Part shown: positions 52,342-62,728 of the stretch, one piece after another
Layout: each line of letters begins with the position of its first letter
Numbering within the stretch: position 1 is the stretch's first letter
NCBI GenBank assembly: GCA_017625095.1
Contig: JAGALQ010000019.1
Coordinates: 45,303 to 109,302 of the forward strand
Direction: 5' to 3'
Source of the DNA: Clostridia bacterium
Lineage (GTDB): Bacteria > Bacillota > Clostridia > Oscillospirales > Acutalibacteraceae
DNA: 64,000 nucleotides
Made by a program: the position numbers and the translations under genes
The notes under the pieces: model-generated
Told to the model about the DNA's origin: nothing
The model's input: only the letters and a program-made list of their open reading frames with translations
The model's database searches: none

Positions 52342-54453
52342 ATGTCAAAGCTTGTAATTGTTGAGTCCGTCTCAAAAGCAAAAGTAATAAAAAACTTCCT
52401 CGGTGAAGGCTATGAGGTTATGGCTTCTGTCGGCCACGTGCGCGACCTGCCTGCTTCAAAGCTCAGCGTCGATGTGCATCACGATTTTGCACCGAGGTAT
52501 GAGATTGTCAAAGGCAAGGAAAAACTTGTTGCAGAGCTTAAGAGTGCTGTTAAAAAGAGCGACGGCGTTCTTCTTGCAACTGACCCTGACCGTGAGGGAG
52601 AGGCTATCTCCTGGCACCTTGCAACACTGCTCGATCTCGATCTTAATAAGAAGAATCGTGTAACCTTCAACGAGATTACGCGCACAGGTATCTCCAACGG
52701 TATGGCTAACCCCAGACAGGTAGATATTGATATGGTAAACGCACAGCAGGCAAGACGTATTCTTGACAGACTTGTCGGCTATAAGCTCAGTCCCTTTGTC
52801 AGCCAGAAAATCCGCCGCGGTCTTTCTGCAGGTCGCGTTCAGTCTGTTGCGGTGCGCCTGATTGTTGATAAAGAGGACGAGATAAACAAATTTGTTCCCG
52901 AAGAATACTGGTCACTTGATGCACGTTTTACCTCATCTTCACGCAGAGTTTTCTCTGCGGCCTTTGCAGGCGATGAGACAGGTAAGGTAAAGCTTGTTTC
53001 TGAGGATCAGACAAACTCATATATCACCCGTCTTGACGGTGCGGTTTACACTGTCGGCTCGGTCAAGAAGGGCACACGTAAGAAGAGTCCAGCTCCGCCC
53101 TTCACTACATCAACAATGCAGCAGGAGGCTTCGCGCAGACTCAACTTCCAGTCACAGCGCACAATGAAAATTGCGCAGGAGCTTTATGAAGGTGTCAATA
53201 TCAAGGGTCACGGCTCAATGGGTCTTATCACCTATATGAGAACCGACTCGCTTCGTATTTCCGACCAGGCAAGACAGCAGGGCTCCGATTTTATCAAGGA
53301 AACATACGGTGAAAAGTTCCTTCCCGAAAAGCCCCGTTTCTTCAAGCAGCGTGCAAATGCTCAGGACGGTCACGAGGCTGTACGTCCCACAAACCCTGCT
53401 CTTACACCTGCAATGGTAAAGGACAGTCTCACAGTTGAGCAGTATAAGCTCTATAACCTTATATGGCTTCGCTTTATGGCAAGTCTTATGGCTGACTGTG
53501 TGCAGAACACCGTCAAAGCTGAAATCAAGGCACAGCGTCCCGATGACGCACAGTACTGTACGTTCACGGCAACAGGTTATGAGGTTAAGTTTGAGGGCTT
53601 CACGGCACTCTATGAAGAAACTACAGAGGAAGACGAAGAGAAGGACGGCAAGCTGCCTGAACTCAAAACAGGCGAAACACTTAAGCTCAAGGAGCTTGTG
53701 CCTGCACGTCACTTCACACAGGCACCTCCCAGATATACTGAAGCATCACTTATCAAGGCGCTTGAAGAAAACGGTGTCGGCCGTCCGAGTACCTATGCCA
53801 CAATTATCACGACAATTATCAAGCGTGAATACGTAAAGCGTTCTTCAAAGCAGCTTGTCCCCACAGAGCTCGGTGTTGCAACAACCCGTCTTCTCGGCGA
53901 GCGATTCCCGAAGATTGTCAACGTTAAATTCACTGCTCAGATGGAAACAACACTCGACGAGGTCGAAGAGGGCAAGACTGATTATATTGCCGTGCTTCAC
54001 GATTTCTACGGTGACTTTGAAAAGACACTTGATAAAGCAAAGATCGATATGCAGGGTGTCAAGATTGAGCTTGAAGAGGATAAAACCGATATTCCCTGCG
54101 ATAAGTGCGGCGCAATGATGGTTGTTAAAATCGGTCGTTTCGGCAAATTCCTTGCCTGCCCGAATTATCCGACCTGTAAGAATGCAAAGCCCCTTATTCA
54201 GGAGACAAATGCTCTTTGCCCCAAGTGCGGTGCAAAGGTCGTAGAAAAGCGCAGCCGCAAGGGTCACGTCTTCTACGGCTGTGAAAGCTGGCCCAAGTGT
54301 GATTTTGTCACATGGGATAAACCTACGGGCGAAAACTGTCCGCAGTGCGGTAAGGCACTCTTCAAGAAAAGAGGCGGAGTGGTATCCTGCCTTAATGAAG
54401 GATGCGGCTTCGAGAAAAAAGCAAGCAGAAAGAAAGGCAAAGAAGATGAGTAA
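52342..54453 (+). CDS. topA: DNA topoisomerase I
   Basis: The 703-residue type IA topoisomerase has the Toprim domain (KLVIVESVSKAKVIKNFLGE, ATDPDREGEAISWHL), the active-site Tyr298 in GLITYMRTDSLRIS and three C-terminal zinc ribbons (CDKCGAMM...CPNYPTC; CPKCGAKV...CESWPKC; CPQCGKAL...CLNEGC). It relaxes negative supercoils. Its end overlaps trmFO by 8 bases. Confidence 0.98.
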   Translation: MSKLVIVESVSKAKVIKNFLGEGYEVMASVGHVRDLPASKLSVDVHHDFAPRYEIVKGKEKLVAELKSAVKKSDGVLLATDPDREGEAISWHLATLLDLDLNKKNRVTFNEITRTGISNGMANPRQVDIDMVNAQQARRILDRLVGYKLSPFVSQKIRRGLSAGRVQSVAVRLIVDKEDEINKFVPEEYWSLDARFTSSSRRVFSAAFAGDETGKVKLVSEDQTNSYITRLDGAVYTVGSVKKGTRKKSPAPPFTTSTMQQEASRRLNFQSQRTMKIAQELYEGVNIKGHGSMGLITYMRTDSLRISDQARQQGSDFIKETYGEKFLPEKPRFFKQRANAQDGHEAVRPTNPALTPAMVKDSLTVEQYKLYNLIWLRFMASLMADCVQNTVKAEIKAQRPDDAQYCTFTATGYEVKFEGFTALYEETTEEDEEKDGKLPELKTGETLKLKELVPARHFTQAPPRYTEASLIKALEENGVGRPSTYATIITTIIKREYVKRSSKQLVPTELGVATTRLLGERFPKIVNVKFTAQMETTLDEVEEGKTDYIAVLHDFYGDFEKTLDKAKIDMQGVKIELEEDKTDIPCDKCGAMMVVKIGRFGKFLACPNYPTCKNAKPLIQETNALCPKCGAKVVEKRSRKGHVFYGCESWPKCDFVTWDKPTGENCPQCGKALFKKRGGVVSCLNEGCGFEKKASRKKGKEDE

Positions 54454-55741
54454 GGCTACCGTTATCGGTGCAGGTCTTGCCGGAGTTGAAGCTGCGTGGC
54501 AGCTTGCAAAGGCAGGCATTGAGGTTGAGCTTTTTGAAATGAAGCCTCAGAAATTCTCGCCTGCACATAAGCTTTCGGGTTATGCCGAGCTTGTCTGTTC
54601 AAATTCTCTCAAGGCAATGCGCCTTGACAGTGCGGCAGGTCTGCTCAAAGAGGAGATGCGCCGTTTCGGCTCGGTGTGTATGATTGCCGCTGAGCGGTGT
54701 GCGGTTGCCGCAGGCGGTGCGCTTGCAGTTGACCGTGACGAGTTTTCCGAAATTATAACAAAGCTGATTGATGAAAATCCGCTCATAACCGTTACACACG
54801 GTGAAGTCGGGAAGATTCCGGAAGATGGCGTTGTTATAGTTGCGGCAGGTCCGCTTGTTTCCGACAGCCTTGCAGCCGATATTGATAACCTTTGCGGCGG
54901 CAGACTCAGCTTTTTCGATGCGGCTGCTCCGATTGTTACGGCAGAAAGCCTTGATTATGAAAGTGCTTTCACACAGTCGAGATATGACCGCGGCGGTGAA
55001 GATGATTACATCAACTGCCCGATGAATAAAGAAGAGTATGAAGCGTTTTATGAGGCTATAACAACTGCCGAGCGTGCGGATGTGCACGCGTTTGATGAAC
55101 GTCACGATGTTTATGAGGGCTGTATGCCGATTGAGGCAATGGCCTCGCGCGGTGCGGACACAATGCGTTACGGTCCGCTTCGCCCCGTAGGCCTGCGCGA
55201 CCCGAAAACAGGTCACAGACCGTGGGCTGTGCTTCAGCTCAGACGCGAAAACGCTGAAGGCACTCTGTTTAACCTTGTCGGTTTTCAGACAAACCTCAAA
55301 TTCGGCGAGCAGAAGAGAGTTTTCTCAATGATACCTGCGCTGAAAAACGCAGAGTTTGTGCGCTACGGTGTAATGCACAGAAACACCTTTATTGATTCAC
55401 CGAGGCTGCTCAATGCGGATTACTCATTCCGCACAAGACCGGGGCTCTATTTTGCCGGTCAGATTACGGGTGTTGAGGGCTATATGGAATCTGCCTCGTC
55501 AGGTATACTTGCGGGTGTCAATGCTGCAAGATTTATCCGGGGTGAAGAACCGCTAATACTTAAAAACACAACTATGATGGGTGCCCTTGCTGAATACATC
55601 AGCTCGTCCGAATCGAAGGATTTTCAGCCTATGGGTGCAAATTTCGGCATATTGCCTGCGCTTGAAACCAAAATAAGGGATAAGCGCGAGCGATATGCGG
55701 CTCTTGCAAAAAGAGGTCTGGAAGATCTTGAAACCAACTGA
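54446..55741 (+). CDS. trmFO: Methylenetetrahydrofolate-tRNA-(uracil-54) methyltransferase
   Basis: The 431-residue flavoprotein has the FAD-binding GAGLAGVEAAWQLAKAGIEV, then LVCSNSLKAMRLDSAAGLLK and the C-terminal GLYFAGQITGVEGYMESASS. It methylates U54 of tRNA with methylenetetrahydrofolate as one-carbon donor. The start ATG at 54446 lies inside the end of topA with AAAGG upstream. The topA-trmFO order is common in Bacillota. Confidence 0.97.
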   Translation: MSKATVIGAGLAGVEAAWQLAKAGIEVELFEMKPQKFSPAHKLSGYAELVCSNSLKAMRLDSAAGLLKEEMRRFGSVCMIAAERCAVAAGGALAVDRDEFSEIITKLIDENPLITVTHGEVGKIPEDGVVIVAAGPLVSDSLAADIDNLCGGRLSFFDAAAPIVTAESLDYESAFTQSRYDRGGEDDYINCPMNKEEYEAFYEAITTAERADVHAFDERHDVYEGCMPIEAMASRGADTMRYGPLRPVGLRDPKTGHRPWAVLQLRRENAEGTLFNLVGFQTNLKFGEQKRVFSMIPALKNAEFVRYGVMHRNTFIDSPRLLNADYSFRTRPGLYFAGQITGVEGYMESASSGILAGVNAARFIRGEEPLILKNTTMMGALAEYISSSESKDFQPMGANFGILPALETKIRDKRERYAALAKRGLEDLETN

Positions 55742-55756
55742 AAAGAGTGAATGAAA

Positions 55757-56743
55757 ATGAAAATTATTGTTGATGCTTTCGGCGGAGATAATGCGCCGCT
55801 TGAGATACTTAAAGGCAGCTGCCTTGCTGTAGAAGAGCTTGGCGTTGATATTCTGCTTGTCGGTGATGAAGCAAAAATCAGAAAGTGTGCACAGGAGAAT
55901 TCCGTCAACATAAGCGGAATGGAGATTCTTCAGGCAGACAAGGTTTTTGAAATGGAGTATGACCCAAGGTCGATTATGAAGGAGCATGCTGATACTTCAC
56001 TTGCCGTGGGTATGAATGCACTTGTCGAGGGTAAGGGCGATGCTTTTGTTTCGGCTGGCAGCACAGGCGCAATTGTTGTCGGTGCAACCTTTATCGTCAA
56101 GCGCATCAAGGGTGTCAAGCGTGCGGCAATCGCAAGCATTATGCCGTCGCAAAAGGGTCCGTTTATGCTGCTTGATTGCGGTGCCAACGTTGAGTGCAAG
56201 CCTGAGCATCTTTGCCAGTTTGCTTCGATGGGTTCAATCTATATGAAAAACATTATGGGTGTTGAAAATCCTCAGGTCGGCATTGCAAACATCGGTGTTG
56301 AGCCTAACAAGGGCACACAGCTTCAGCTCGATACCTATGAAATGCTCAAGGACAGCGACCTTAACTTTATCGGCAACGCAGAGGTGCGCGATATAGCTTA
56401 CGGTGCAGGCGACGTTATCGTTGCCGACGGCTTTACGGGCAATGTAATCCTCAAGATGTATGAGGGCGTTGCAGGTGCGCTTTCAAAGCGCATAAAGGGC
56501 GTTTTCAAGAAAAACGTAATATCAATGATTTCATACCTCGGTGTCAAAAAGGGTATGGATGATTTTAAATCAAGTATGGACTACAAGGAGTACGGCGGTG
56601 CTGTGCTGCTTGGCGTTAAACAGCCTGTTATCAAGGCTCACGGCTCATCCGATGCGAGAGCATTCAAGAATGCGATCCGTCAGGCTGTCGGCTGTGTTAA
56701 TAAAAACGTAATCGGTCAGATTACAGAGAATATCGGAGAGTGA
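55757..56743 (+). CDS. plsX: Phosphate acyltransferase PlsX
   Basis: The 328-residue enzyme makes acyl-phosphate from acyl-ACP for phospholipid synthesis. Features are KIIVDAFGGDNAPLEILKGS at the start, VSAGSTGAIVVGATFIVKRI, PFMLLDCGANVECKPEHL and DGFTGNVILKMYEGVAGAL. The second of two nearby ATGs (55757) is preferred by spacing to AAAGAG and by homologue length. It is followed by rnc with a small overlap; no acpP lies between them, which differs from the frequent plsX-fabD-acpP-rnc order. Confidence 0.96.
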   Translation: MKIIVDAFGGDNAPLEILKGSCLAVEELGVDILLVGDEAKIRKCAQENSVNISGMEILQADKVFEMEYDPRSIMKEHADTSLAVGMNALVEGKGDAFVSAGSTGAIVVGATFIVKRIKGVKRAAIASIMPSQKGPFMLLDCGANVECKPEHLCQFASMGSIYMKNIMGVENPQVGIANIGVEPNKGTQLQLDTYEMLKDSDLNFIGNAEVRDIAYGAGDVIVADGFTGNVILKMYEGVAGALSKRIKGVFKKNVISMISYLGVKKGMDDFKSSMDYKEYGGAVLLGVKQPVIKAHGSSDARAFKNAIRQAVGCVNKNVIGQITENIGE

Positions 56744-56748
56744 AGCTC

Positions 56749-57435
56749 TTGAAACCTGATATTGCTGCTTTTGAGCAGAAAATCAACTACACTTTTAAAA
56801 ATAAAGAATTGCTTGCGGTTGCACTTACTCATTCTTCTTATGCGAATGAATGCGGCGGTGCATTCAACGAGCGTTTTGAGTTCCTTGGTGATTCGGTGCT
56901 CGGTATGATTACCGCGGAGTATTTCTTCCGCCATCACAAGAATATGCCTGAGGGTGAGCTTACAAAGCTGCGTGCGGCAACCGTATGCGAAAAGTCGCTT
57001 TTCGGCTTTGCAAAGCAGATTGATCTCGGCTCTTTCATAATGCTGGGCAAGGGTGAACTCAACACCGGCGGCAGAGAGCGTCCGTCAATTGTTTCGGATG
57101 CGTTTGAAGCCGTTATTGCCGCAATCTATCTCGACGGAGGAATGGACAGCGCAAGGGAGTTTGTGCTCCGCTTTGTAAAAGACAGTGAGAAGCAAACAGG
57201 CGCATCCGCATTCAAGGATTATAAGACAATCCTTCAGGAGATTATTCAGCGTAACCCCGAAGAGAGGCTCGAATACGTTCTCTCGGGTGAGAGCGGACCT
57301 GCACACGATAAGATGTTTGAGGTTGAAATTCACCTCAACAGCAACGTTATCGGCAAAGGTACGGGTCACAGCAAGAAGCTTGCGGAGCAGGCTGCTGCGG
57401 GCGAGGCTCTCAAGCTTATGGGCGTTGAAGTATGA
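56749..57435 (+). CDS. rnc: Ribonuclease III
   Basis: The 228-residue endonuclease has the catalytic signature NERFEFLGDSVLGMITAEYF and a C-terminal double-strand RNA-binding domain (DYKTILQEIIQRNPEERLEY, then GTGHSKKLAEQAAAGEALKL). It processes rRNA precursors and cuts duplex RNA. The TTG at 56749 is 10 bases after GGAG; a GTG at 56740 is the alternative. The stop overlaps the next ATG by 4 bases. rnc before smc is a conserved order. Confidence 0.96.
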   Translation: MKPDIAAFEQKINYTFKNKELLAVALTHSSYANECGGAFNERFEFLGDSVLGMITAEYFFRHHKNMPEGELTKLRAATVCEKSLFGFAKQIDLGSFIMLGKGELNTGGRERPSIVSDAFEAVIAAIYLDGGMDSAREFVLRFVKDSEKQTGASAFKDYKTILQEIIQRNPEERLEYVLSGESGPAHDKMFEVEIHLNSNVIGKGTGHSKKLAEQAAAGEALKLMGVEV

Positions 57436-58433
57436 AGCACGCAAATATAGCTGTTTTTGTTCCGCATAACGGCTGCCCCAATCAGTGCAGCTTTTGCAAT
57501 CAGCGCACAATTTCAGGCACGGCAAAGCAGCCGACTCCCGACGATGTTGCCGCTGCCTGCGAAACCGCAATGCGTGGCGGCTGTGACGGGGCGTATGTGC
57601 AGCTTGCTTTTTTCGGAGGCAGCTTTACCGCAATTGACAGAGCCTATATGCTCTCGTTGCTTGAGGCTGCACAGCCGTATATAAAAAGTGGTTTTTTAAA
57701 CGGTGGTATCCGTATTTCGACAAGACCCGATTTCATCGATGAAGAGGTGCTGACTCTTCTTAAAAAATGCGGTGTGCGTGCGATTGAGCTCGGTGCACAG
57801 AGTATGGATGATAATGTGCTCGCTCTCAATAAACGCGGACACACTGCCGCAGATGTCGAATCCGCATCAAAGCTTATTAAGGCACACGGCTTTGAGCTTG
57901 GCCTTCAGATGATGACGGGACTATATAGCTGCGACGAGAATGAAAGCTTTATGACCGCTGAACGCTTTATTGAACTTAAACCTGACACGGTCAGGATATA
58001 TCCGACAGTTGTACTGCCCGGTACTTTGCTTGCAGAGCTTTATCTGAGCGGTGAATACAAGGTCCACACGCTCGATCAGACCGTTGAGATATGCTCGGTG
58101 CTGCTTGAGATGTTCGGAAAGGCAGGCATCAACGTAATCCGTCTCGGACTTCACGACCAGCAGGATGTGCGTGAGGGTTATCTCGCAGGTGGCTATCACC
58201 CCGCTTTGCGTGAACTTTGCGAAGGTGAGATTTATTACAGAAAAATCAGATCCGCTCTTGAGGGTAAGCCTCAGGGCAGATATGACATAACGGTTTCACC
58301 GCAGGAAATATCCAAGGCGGTGGGACAAAAAAAGAAGAACATTGACCGCTTGGCACAGTGCGGATACATATGCAAGGTGCACGGTGATGAGCGGCTTGAA
58401 AGATTTGAAATCAGGGTGAAGAAATGTTTTTAA
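57432..58433 (+). CDS. Radical SAM protein (Elp3/coproporphyrinogen-oxidase-like)
   Basis: The 333-residue protein has the [4Fe-4S] radical SAM motif HNGCPNQCSFCNQRTIS (CxxxCxxC), then QLAFFGGSFTAIDR (SAM contact), GGIRISTRPDFIDEEVL and ELGAQSMDDNVL. It belongs to an Elp3-like radical SAM group that in Bacillota is often encoded between rnc and smc. The C-terminal acetyltransferase domain of true Elp3 is missing. Its substrate is unknown; tRNA modification is a guess from the family. It overlaps both neighbours. Confidence 0.85.
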   Translation: MKHANIAVFVPHNGCPNQCSFCNQRTISGTAKQPTPDDVAAACETAMRGGCDGAYVQLAFFGGSFTAIDRAYMLSLLEAAQPYIKSGFLNGGIRISTRPDFIDEEVLTLLKKCGVRAIELGAQSMDDNVLALNKRGHTAADVESASKLIKAHGFELGLQMMTGLYSCDENESFMTAERFIELKPDTVRIYPTVVLPGTLLAELYLSGEYKVHTLDQTVEICSVLLEMFGKAGINVIRLGLHDQQDVREGYLAGGYHPALRELCEGEIYYRKIRSALEGKPQGRYDITVSPQEISKAVGQKKKNIDRLAQCGYICKVHGDERLERFEIRVKKCF

Positions 58434-61400
58434 AATCTCTTGAAATGCAGGGCTTTAAATCATTCCCCGACAAAACCGTGCTCGAATTCGGGCAGGGCAT
58501 AACCTCTGTTGTCGGACCCAACGGCTCGGGTAAGAGTAACATCTCCGATGCTGTGCGTTGGGTTCTCGGTGAGCAGTCCACAAAGAATCTGCGTGGCTCA
58601 AAAATGGAGGATGTTATTTTCAGCGGAACAGGTGTGCGCAGAGCACAGGGCTTTGCTGAGGTAACACTCAGACTCGACAATTCCGACCGCGCACTCAACT
58701 GCGACAAGGATGAGGTAAGCGTTACACGCCGCTATTACCGCTCAGGCGAAAGTGAATATATCATCAACGGTGATGTAGTGCGCCTTAAGGACGTTAATGA
58801 GCTGTTTATGGACACGGGTCTCGGACGTGACGGTTACTCAATGGTCAGCCAGGGCAGAGTTGCCGATATGGTTTCGTCAAAGTCGAGCCAGCGCCGTGAT
58901 ATGCTCGAGGAGGCGGCAGGTATTTCCCATTACCGTTACCGCCGCAACGATGCCAACCGCAAGCTTGCGCAGGCAGAAGAGAATATGATACGTCTGCGTG
59001 ATATCCTCACAGAGCTTGAAGACAGAGTCGGTCCGCTTAAAATTCAGAGCGAGAAGGCTCAGAAATTCCTTGTTCTTGCCGAGGAGCGTAAAGTGCTTGA
59101 AATCGGTCTGTGGCTTCACACCATCGACAAGGTGCGCGATCAGCTCAGAGCGCACGAGGACAAGCTCAACACTGCAACCGCACAGTATGAAGCGGTTGAG
59201 GCAGAGCTTAACGTTATCGTGCAGGAAATGGAAGAGGCGATGGAGCGCAGCAGTCAGCTTACCGTCAGCATCGATGAAGCACGTGAAGGCGCATCGGGCA
59301 TTGAGGAGCAGGCTTCGCAGATTGACGCTCAGGTTGCTGTTGAGCTCAACTCAATTGAGCATAATAACGAAACCATTGCACGTATCACACGTGAAATGGA
59401 GCTTGCAGTTGAATCCAAGCAGACGCTTGATGATGAAATAACAGAAACAATGCAGACCGTTGAGCTGCTTAAGAATGCCGAAAAGCAGAAGAGAGCACAG
59501 CTCACTCAGGCATCGGAGCAGATTGAAGGACTTAAGGAGCAGAGCAGAATCTTTGTTGAAAAGATTGCCGCACTCTCCGATGAGATTTCACAGTATGCAA
59601 TTAAGATAGGCGATTGCCGTGTTGAGATTTCTACGGCAAATTCGTCAATTGAGGAGATTGCCTCAAGACTTGAGACAATTGACGATATTGTAGCATCCCG
59701 CAATGATGCCAAAGCAGAGCTCGAAGAGAAACGCGCAGAGAGCGAAGCTCAGCTTGATGAGGCCAAAGAGCTTGTTACAGCAACTGCAAATGCTGTCAGA
59801 GGATATGAGCTCAAGGTTGAATCACGCACGCAGAAGGCTGAACTCAAACGCCGCGAGATAGACGAGCTCGGGCTTGAAATTGACCGTGTTCGTTCAAGAG
59901 CAAAGATGCTCGACGACCTTGAGAAGAATATGGAAGGCTATTCGGGTAGTGTAAAGGCTGTTATGCGTGAGGTAAAGCGCGGCACACTCAGAGGTATTGA
60001 GGGTGTACTCTCGCAGCTTATCACTGTTGAGGAGCAGTATTCTGTTGCTGTTGAAACTGCACTCGGTGCGGCACTTCAGAATATCGTCACACAGACAGAA
60101 AACGATGCAAAACGTGCAATCAATTTCCTTAAAGATAACAAATCGGGCCGTGCAACTTTTCTTCCGCTCACCGCTATCAAAAGTAAGGCACTTGAAGAGA
60201 AGGGTCTTGAAGACTGCTTCGGTTATGTGGCTGTAGCTTCCGAGCTTGTCGGCTGCGACAAGAAGTATAACGAGGTTATCGGTTCACTTCTCGGCAGGAC
60301 TGTAGTTGTCGAGGATATGGACTGCGCAATTATGATTGCAAAGAAGTATTCACATAAACTCAAAATCGTTACACTTGACGGTCAGGTTGTAAATCCCGGC
60401 GGCTCAATGACGGGTGGCTCACGCACACAGAATGCGGGCATTCTCAGCCGTGCAAGTGAAATTGAGCGCCTTAATAATGAGGCTGTAAAGCTCACAGGTG
60501 AGTTTGATGGAATGCAGGCGGACTACAAAGAGCTGCTTGCCGATCTCTCTGCTTGCCGTGCAGACCTTGCAGGCACACAGGCTGACCTTACCCGTGCGCA
60601 GGAGGACGTTATCCGCCGTGAGGGTGAGTTGAAGCTTATTGTTGATAAACTCGAAGATACACTCCGCTCTATTGATGAACTTGCGGATGAGAAGACAAAC
60701 GCAGGCGAGCGTCTTGCCGCACTCAACGCAACGGTTGAAGATGCTAAAAGCAGAGCGAAGGAGCTGGAGGAACATACAGCTTCACTTCGTCTTGAGATTG
60801 AGCAGGCTAACAGCGGCAGAGCTCGTCTGGGTGAAGATGAAACTGAGCTTCAGAAAACAGAAAACAAAGCAAAGATGGATATTCTTTCCATTCAAAAAGA
60901 TATTCAGGCAAAGATGGAAGCGGTTGCTCTTCTTCGTCACCGTATCGCAAATCAGGGTATCAAGGTTGAGGACCTGAACAAAGAAATCGGTGAGATTGCA
61001 CAGAGAAGCTGTGATATCAGAGTAAACATCGCTCAGCTTGAAGAGCAGGCAACACAGCTGAGAAACAAGAGCAAGGACACGAAGGCTGACATTGCAGGCT
61101 TTATTGAGCGCAAGAACGAGCTTGACGCAAGAGCATCCGTTCTTCTTCAGGAAGAGCGTGCAAAGTCTTCCGATCGCGAAAAGCTTTCTGCTGAAGTTGT
61201 CAGACTTGAAGAGCGCAAGGCTGTTATGGAAAAAGAGCTTGACGATACTGTTTCAAAGCTCTATGACGAATATCAGCTCACACGCAGCGAGGCGATTGAG
61301 CTGGGCATTGACCTTGGCGACATTGCCGAGGCACGTCGCAAGCTGCAGGAACTCAAAAACAAAATCAGAGCACTCGGTAACGTTAACGTTGCAGCTATTG

Positions 61401-61993
61401 ATGAATATAAAGAGGTGTCGGAGCGCTATGAGTTTATGAGCACTCAGATTGCCGATATAGAAAAATCAAAGACAGAGCTTGAAAAACTCATCGGTGAGCT
61501 TACCGCCAAGATGGCGGCACAGTTCCGCGAGCAGTTTGCAAAAATCAACCGTCACTTCGGCGAAACTTTCTCCGAACTGTTTGACGGCGGTAAGGCAGAG
61601 CTTCTGCTTGAGGATGAGCACAACGTGCTCGAATGTCCGATTGAGATCAAGGTTCAGCCACCCGGAAAGAATGTTCAGAACATCGACCTTCTTTCGGGCG
61701 GTGAAAAGGGTCTTTCCGCAATCGCACTCCTTTTTGCCATACTCAAGGTTTCACCCGCGCCGTTCTGCTTCTTTGATGAGGTTGAGGCTGCACTTGACGA
61801 GGTCAACGTTGTGCGCTACGCTCAGTATGCACGCCGTATGACCAAGAACACACAGTTTATCCTTATCACACACCGTCGCGGTACAATGGAAGAAGCGGAT
61901 ATCCTCTACGGTGTAACAATGCAGGAAAAGGGTGTTTCAAAGCTGCTTGAGCTCAAGACAGCTGAAATGGCACGCAAGCTCGGTCTTGCCTGA
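58424..61993 (+). CDS. smc: Chromosome segregation ATPase SMC
   Basis: The 1189-residue protein has the N-terminal head (SLEMQGFKSFPDKTVLEFGQ, Walker A GPNGSGKSN at 31-39), two long coiled coils, a hinge around residues 500-680 (TLRGIEGVLSQLITVEEQYS, NPGGSMTGGSRTQNAGILSR) and the C-terminal head (LSGGEKGLSAIALLFAI, CFFDEVEAALDEVNV). It works with ScpA and ScpB to organise the chromosome. The ATG overlaps the upstream radical SAM gene by 10 bases. Confidence 0.98.
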   Translation: MFLKSLEMQGFKSFPDKTVLEFGQGITSVVGPNGSGKSNISDAVRWVLGEQSTKNLRGSKMEDVIFSGTGVRRAQGFAEVTLRLDNSDRALNCDKDEVSVTRRYYRSGESEYIINGDVVRLKDVNELFMDTGLGRDGYSMVSQGRVADMVSSKSSQRRDMLEEAAGISHYRYRRNDANRKLAQAEENMIRLRDILTELEDRVGPLKIQSEKAQKFLVLAEERKVLEIGLWLHTIDKVRDQLRAHEDKLNTATAQYEAVEAELNVIVQEMEEAMERSSQLTVSIDEAREGASGIEEQASQIDAQVAVELNSIEHNNETIARITREMELAVESKQTLDDEITETMQTVELLKNAEKQKRAQLTQASEQIEGLKEQSRIFVEKIAALSDEISQYAIKIGDCRVEISTANSSIEEIASRLETIDDIVASRNDAKAELEEKRAESEAQLDEAKELVTATANAVRGYELKVESRTQKAELKRREIDELGLEIDRVRSRAKMLDDLEKNMEGYSGSVKAVMREVKRGTLRGIEGVLSQLITVEEQYSVAVETALGAALQNIVTQTENDAKRAINFLKDNKSGRATFLPLTAIKSKALEEKGLEDCFGYVAVASELVGCDKKYNEVIGSLLGRTVVVEDMDCAIMIAKKYSHKLKIVTLDGQVVNPGGSMTGGSRTQNAGILSRASEIERLNNEAVKLTGEFDGMQADYKELLADLSACRADLAGTQADLTRAQEDVIRREGELKLIVDKLEDTLRSIDELADEKTNAGERLAALNATVEDAKSRAKELEEHTASLRLEIEQANSGRARLGEDETELQKTENKAKMDILSIQKDIQAKMEAVALLRHRIANQGIKVEDLNKEIGEIAQRSCDIRVNIAQLEEQATQLRNKSKDTKADIAGFIERKNELDARASVLLQEERAKSSDREKLSAEVVRLEERKAVMEKELDDTVSKLYDEYQLTRSEAIELGIDLGDIAEARRKLQELKNKIRALGNVNVAAIDEYKEVSERYEFMSTQIADIEKSKTELEKLIGELTAKMAAQFREQFAKINRHFGETFSELFDGGKAELLLEDEHNVLECPIEIKVQPPGKNVQNIDLLSGGEKGLSAIALLFAILKVSPAPFCFFDEVEAALDEVNVVRYAQYARRMTKNTQFILITHRRGTMEEADILYGVTMQEKGVSKLLELKTAEMARKLGLA

Positions 61994-62066
61994 GCAGCGT
62001 GACTTGGCAATACGGATGCACATATAAATCAAGCTGAATAAAATTGCCAGAACATACCAAAACTAA

Positions 62067-62106
62067 AAGGCATCGGCAGTATTTACTGTCGGTGCCTTAT
62101 TATATT
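62067..62106 (+). terminator. Rho-independent terminator after smc
   Basis: AAGGCATCGGCAG (62067-62079) pairs with CTGTCGGTGCCTT (62086-62098, one wobble) and is followed by an AT-rich tail. It separates the long housekeeping run from spoIIR. Confidence 0.8.
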
Positions 62107-62134
62107 ACATAAATGTTATATAAGGAGTTTTGTT

Positions 62135-62728
62135 ATGAAAATCAGAAACAGAATTATTGCGGCTGTTGTGATTGTGTTCAGCCTTTTTTTGAATGTTGCA
62201 GGCTTTGCGGCAGACTGTGCCGACGTGCGTCGTGATGTGCTTCGGCTTCACGTTGTCGGTGCGTCGGATTCTGATTATGATCAGAATCTTAAATTAAAGG
62301 TGCGTGATACACTTCTTGAAAAAGGCGGCACGATTTTTGACGGTACAGTTACCGCTGATGAGGCAAAAACAATAATCACACCGCGTATTCCCGAGCTTAA
62401 AGCCGCCGCTGAAGAGGTGCTGCTCGAAAACGGGTGTGATTATAAAATCGATATTACGGTGGGCGAAGAGTACTTTGCCACACGCTGTTATGAAAATTTC
62501 ACAATGCCTGCTGGTGTGTATACTGCAGTGCGTGTCAATATCGGCACAGCCGAGGGTAAAAACTGGTGGTGTGTGATGTTCCCCCCGCTTTGTCTGCCTG
62601 CGGCATTTGCCGATGCGGATGCTTTTTTCGATGATGATGAAATGAAGGTGATTACTGCATCACCCGAATATGAACCGAGATTCAAAATAGTTGAAATATT
62701 TGAATCCATAAAAAACAGGTTTAGTTAA
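62135..62728 (+). CDS. spoIIR: Stage II sporulation protein R
   Basis: The 197-residue secreted protein has an N-terminal signal helix (IIAAVVIVFSLFLNVAGFAA) and the SpoIIR core: VLRLHVVGASDSDYDQNLKL, then MPAGVYTAVRVNIGTAEGKN and WWCVMFPPLCLP. It is made in the forespore and signals across the septum to SpoIIGA, which then activates pro-sigma-E in the mother cell. Its presence argues that the organism can form endospores or did so recently. AAGGAG lies 8 bases before the ATG. Confidence 0.95.
   Translation: MKIRNRIIAAVVIVFSLFLNVAGFAADCADVRRDVLRLHVVGASDSDYDQNLKLKVRDTLLEKGGTIFDGTVTADEAKTIITPRIPELKAAAEEVLLENGCDYKIDITVGEEYFATRCYENFTMPAGVYTAVRVNIGTAEGKNWWCVMFPPLCLPAAFADADAFFDDDEMKVITASPEYEPRFKIVEIFESIKNRFS

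Noticed and set aside
54599-55216. 205-codon minus-strand frame opposite trmFO
   Set aside because: It is a shadow of a conserved housekeeping gene with no domain pattern or ribosome site.
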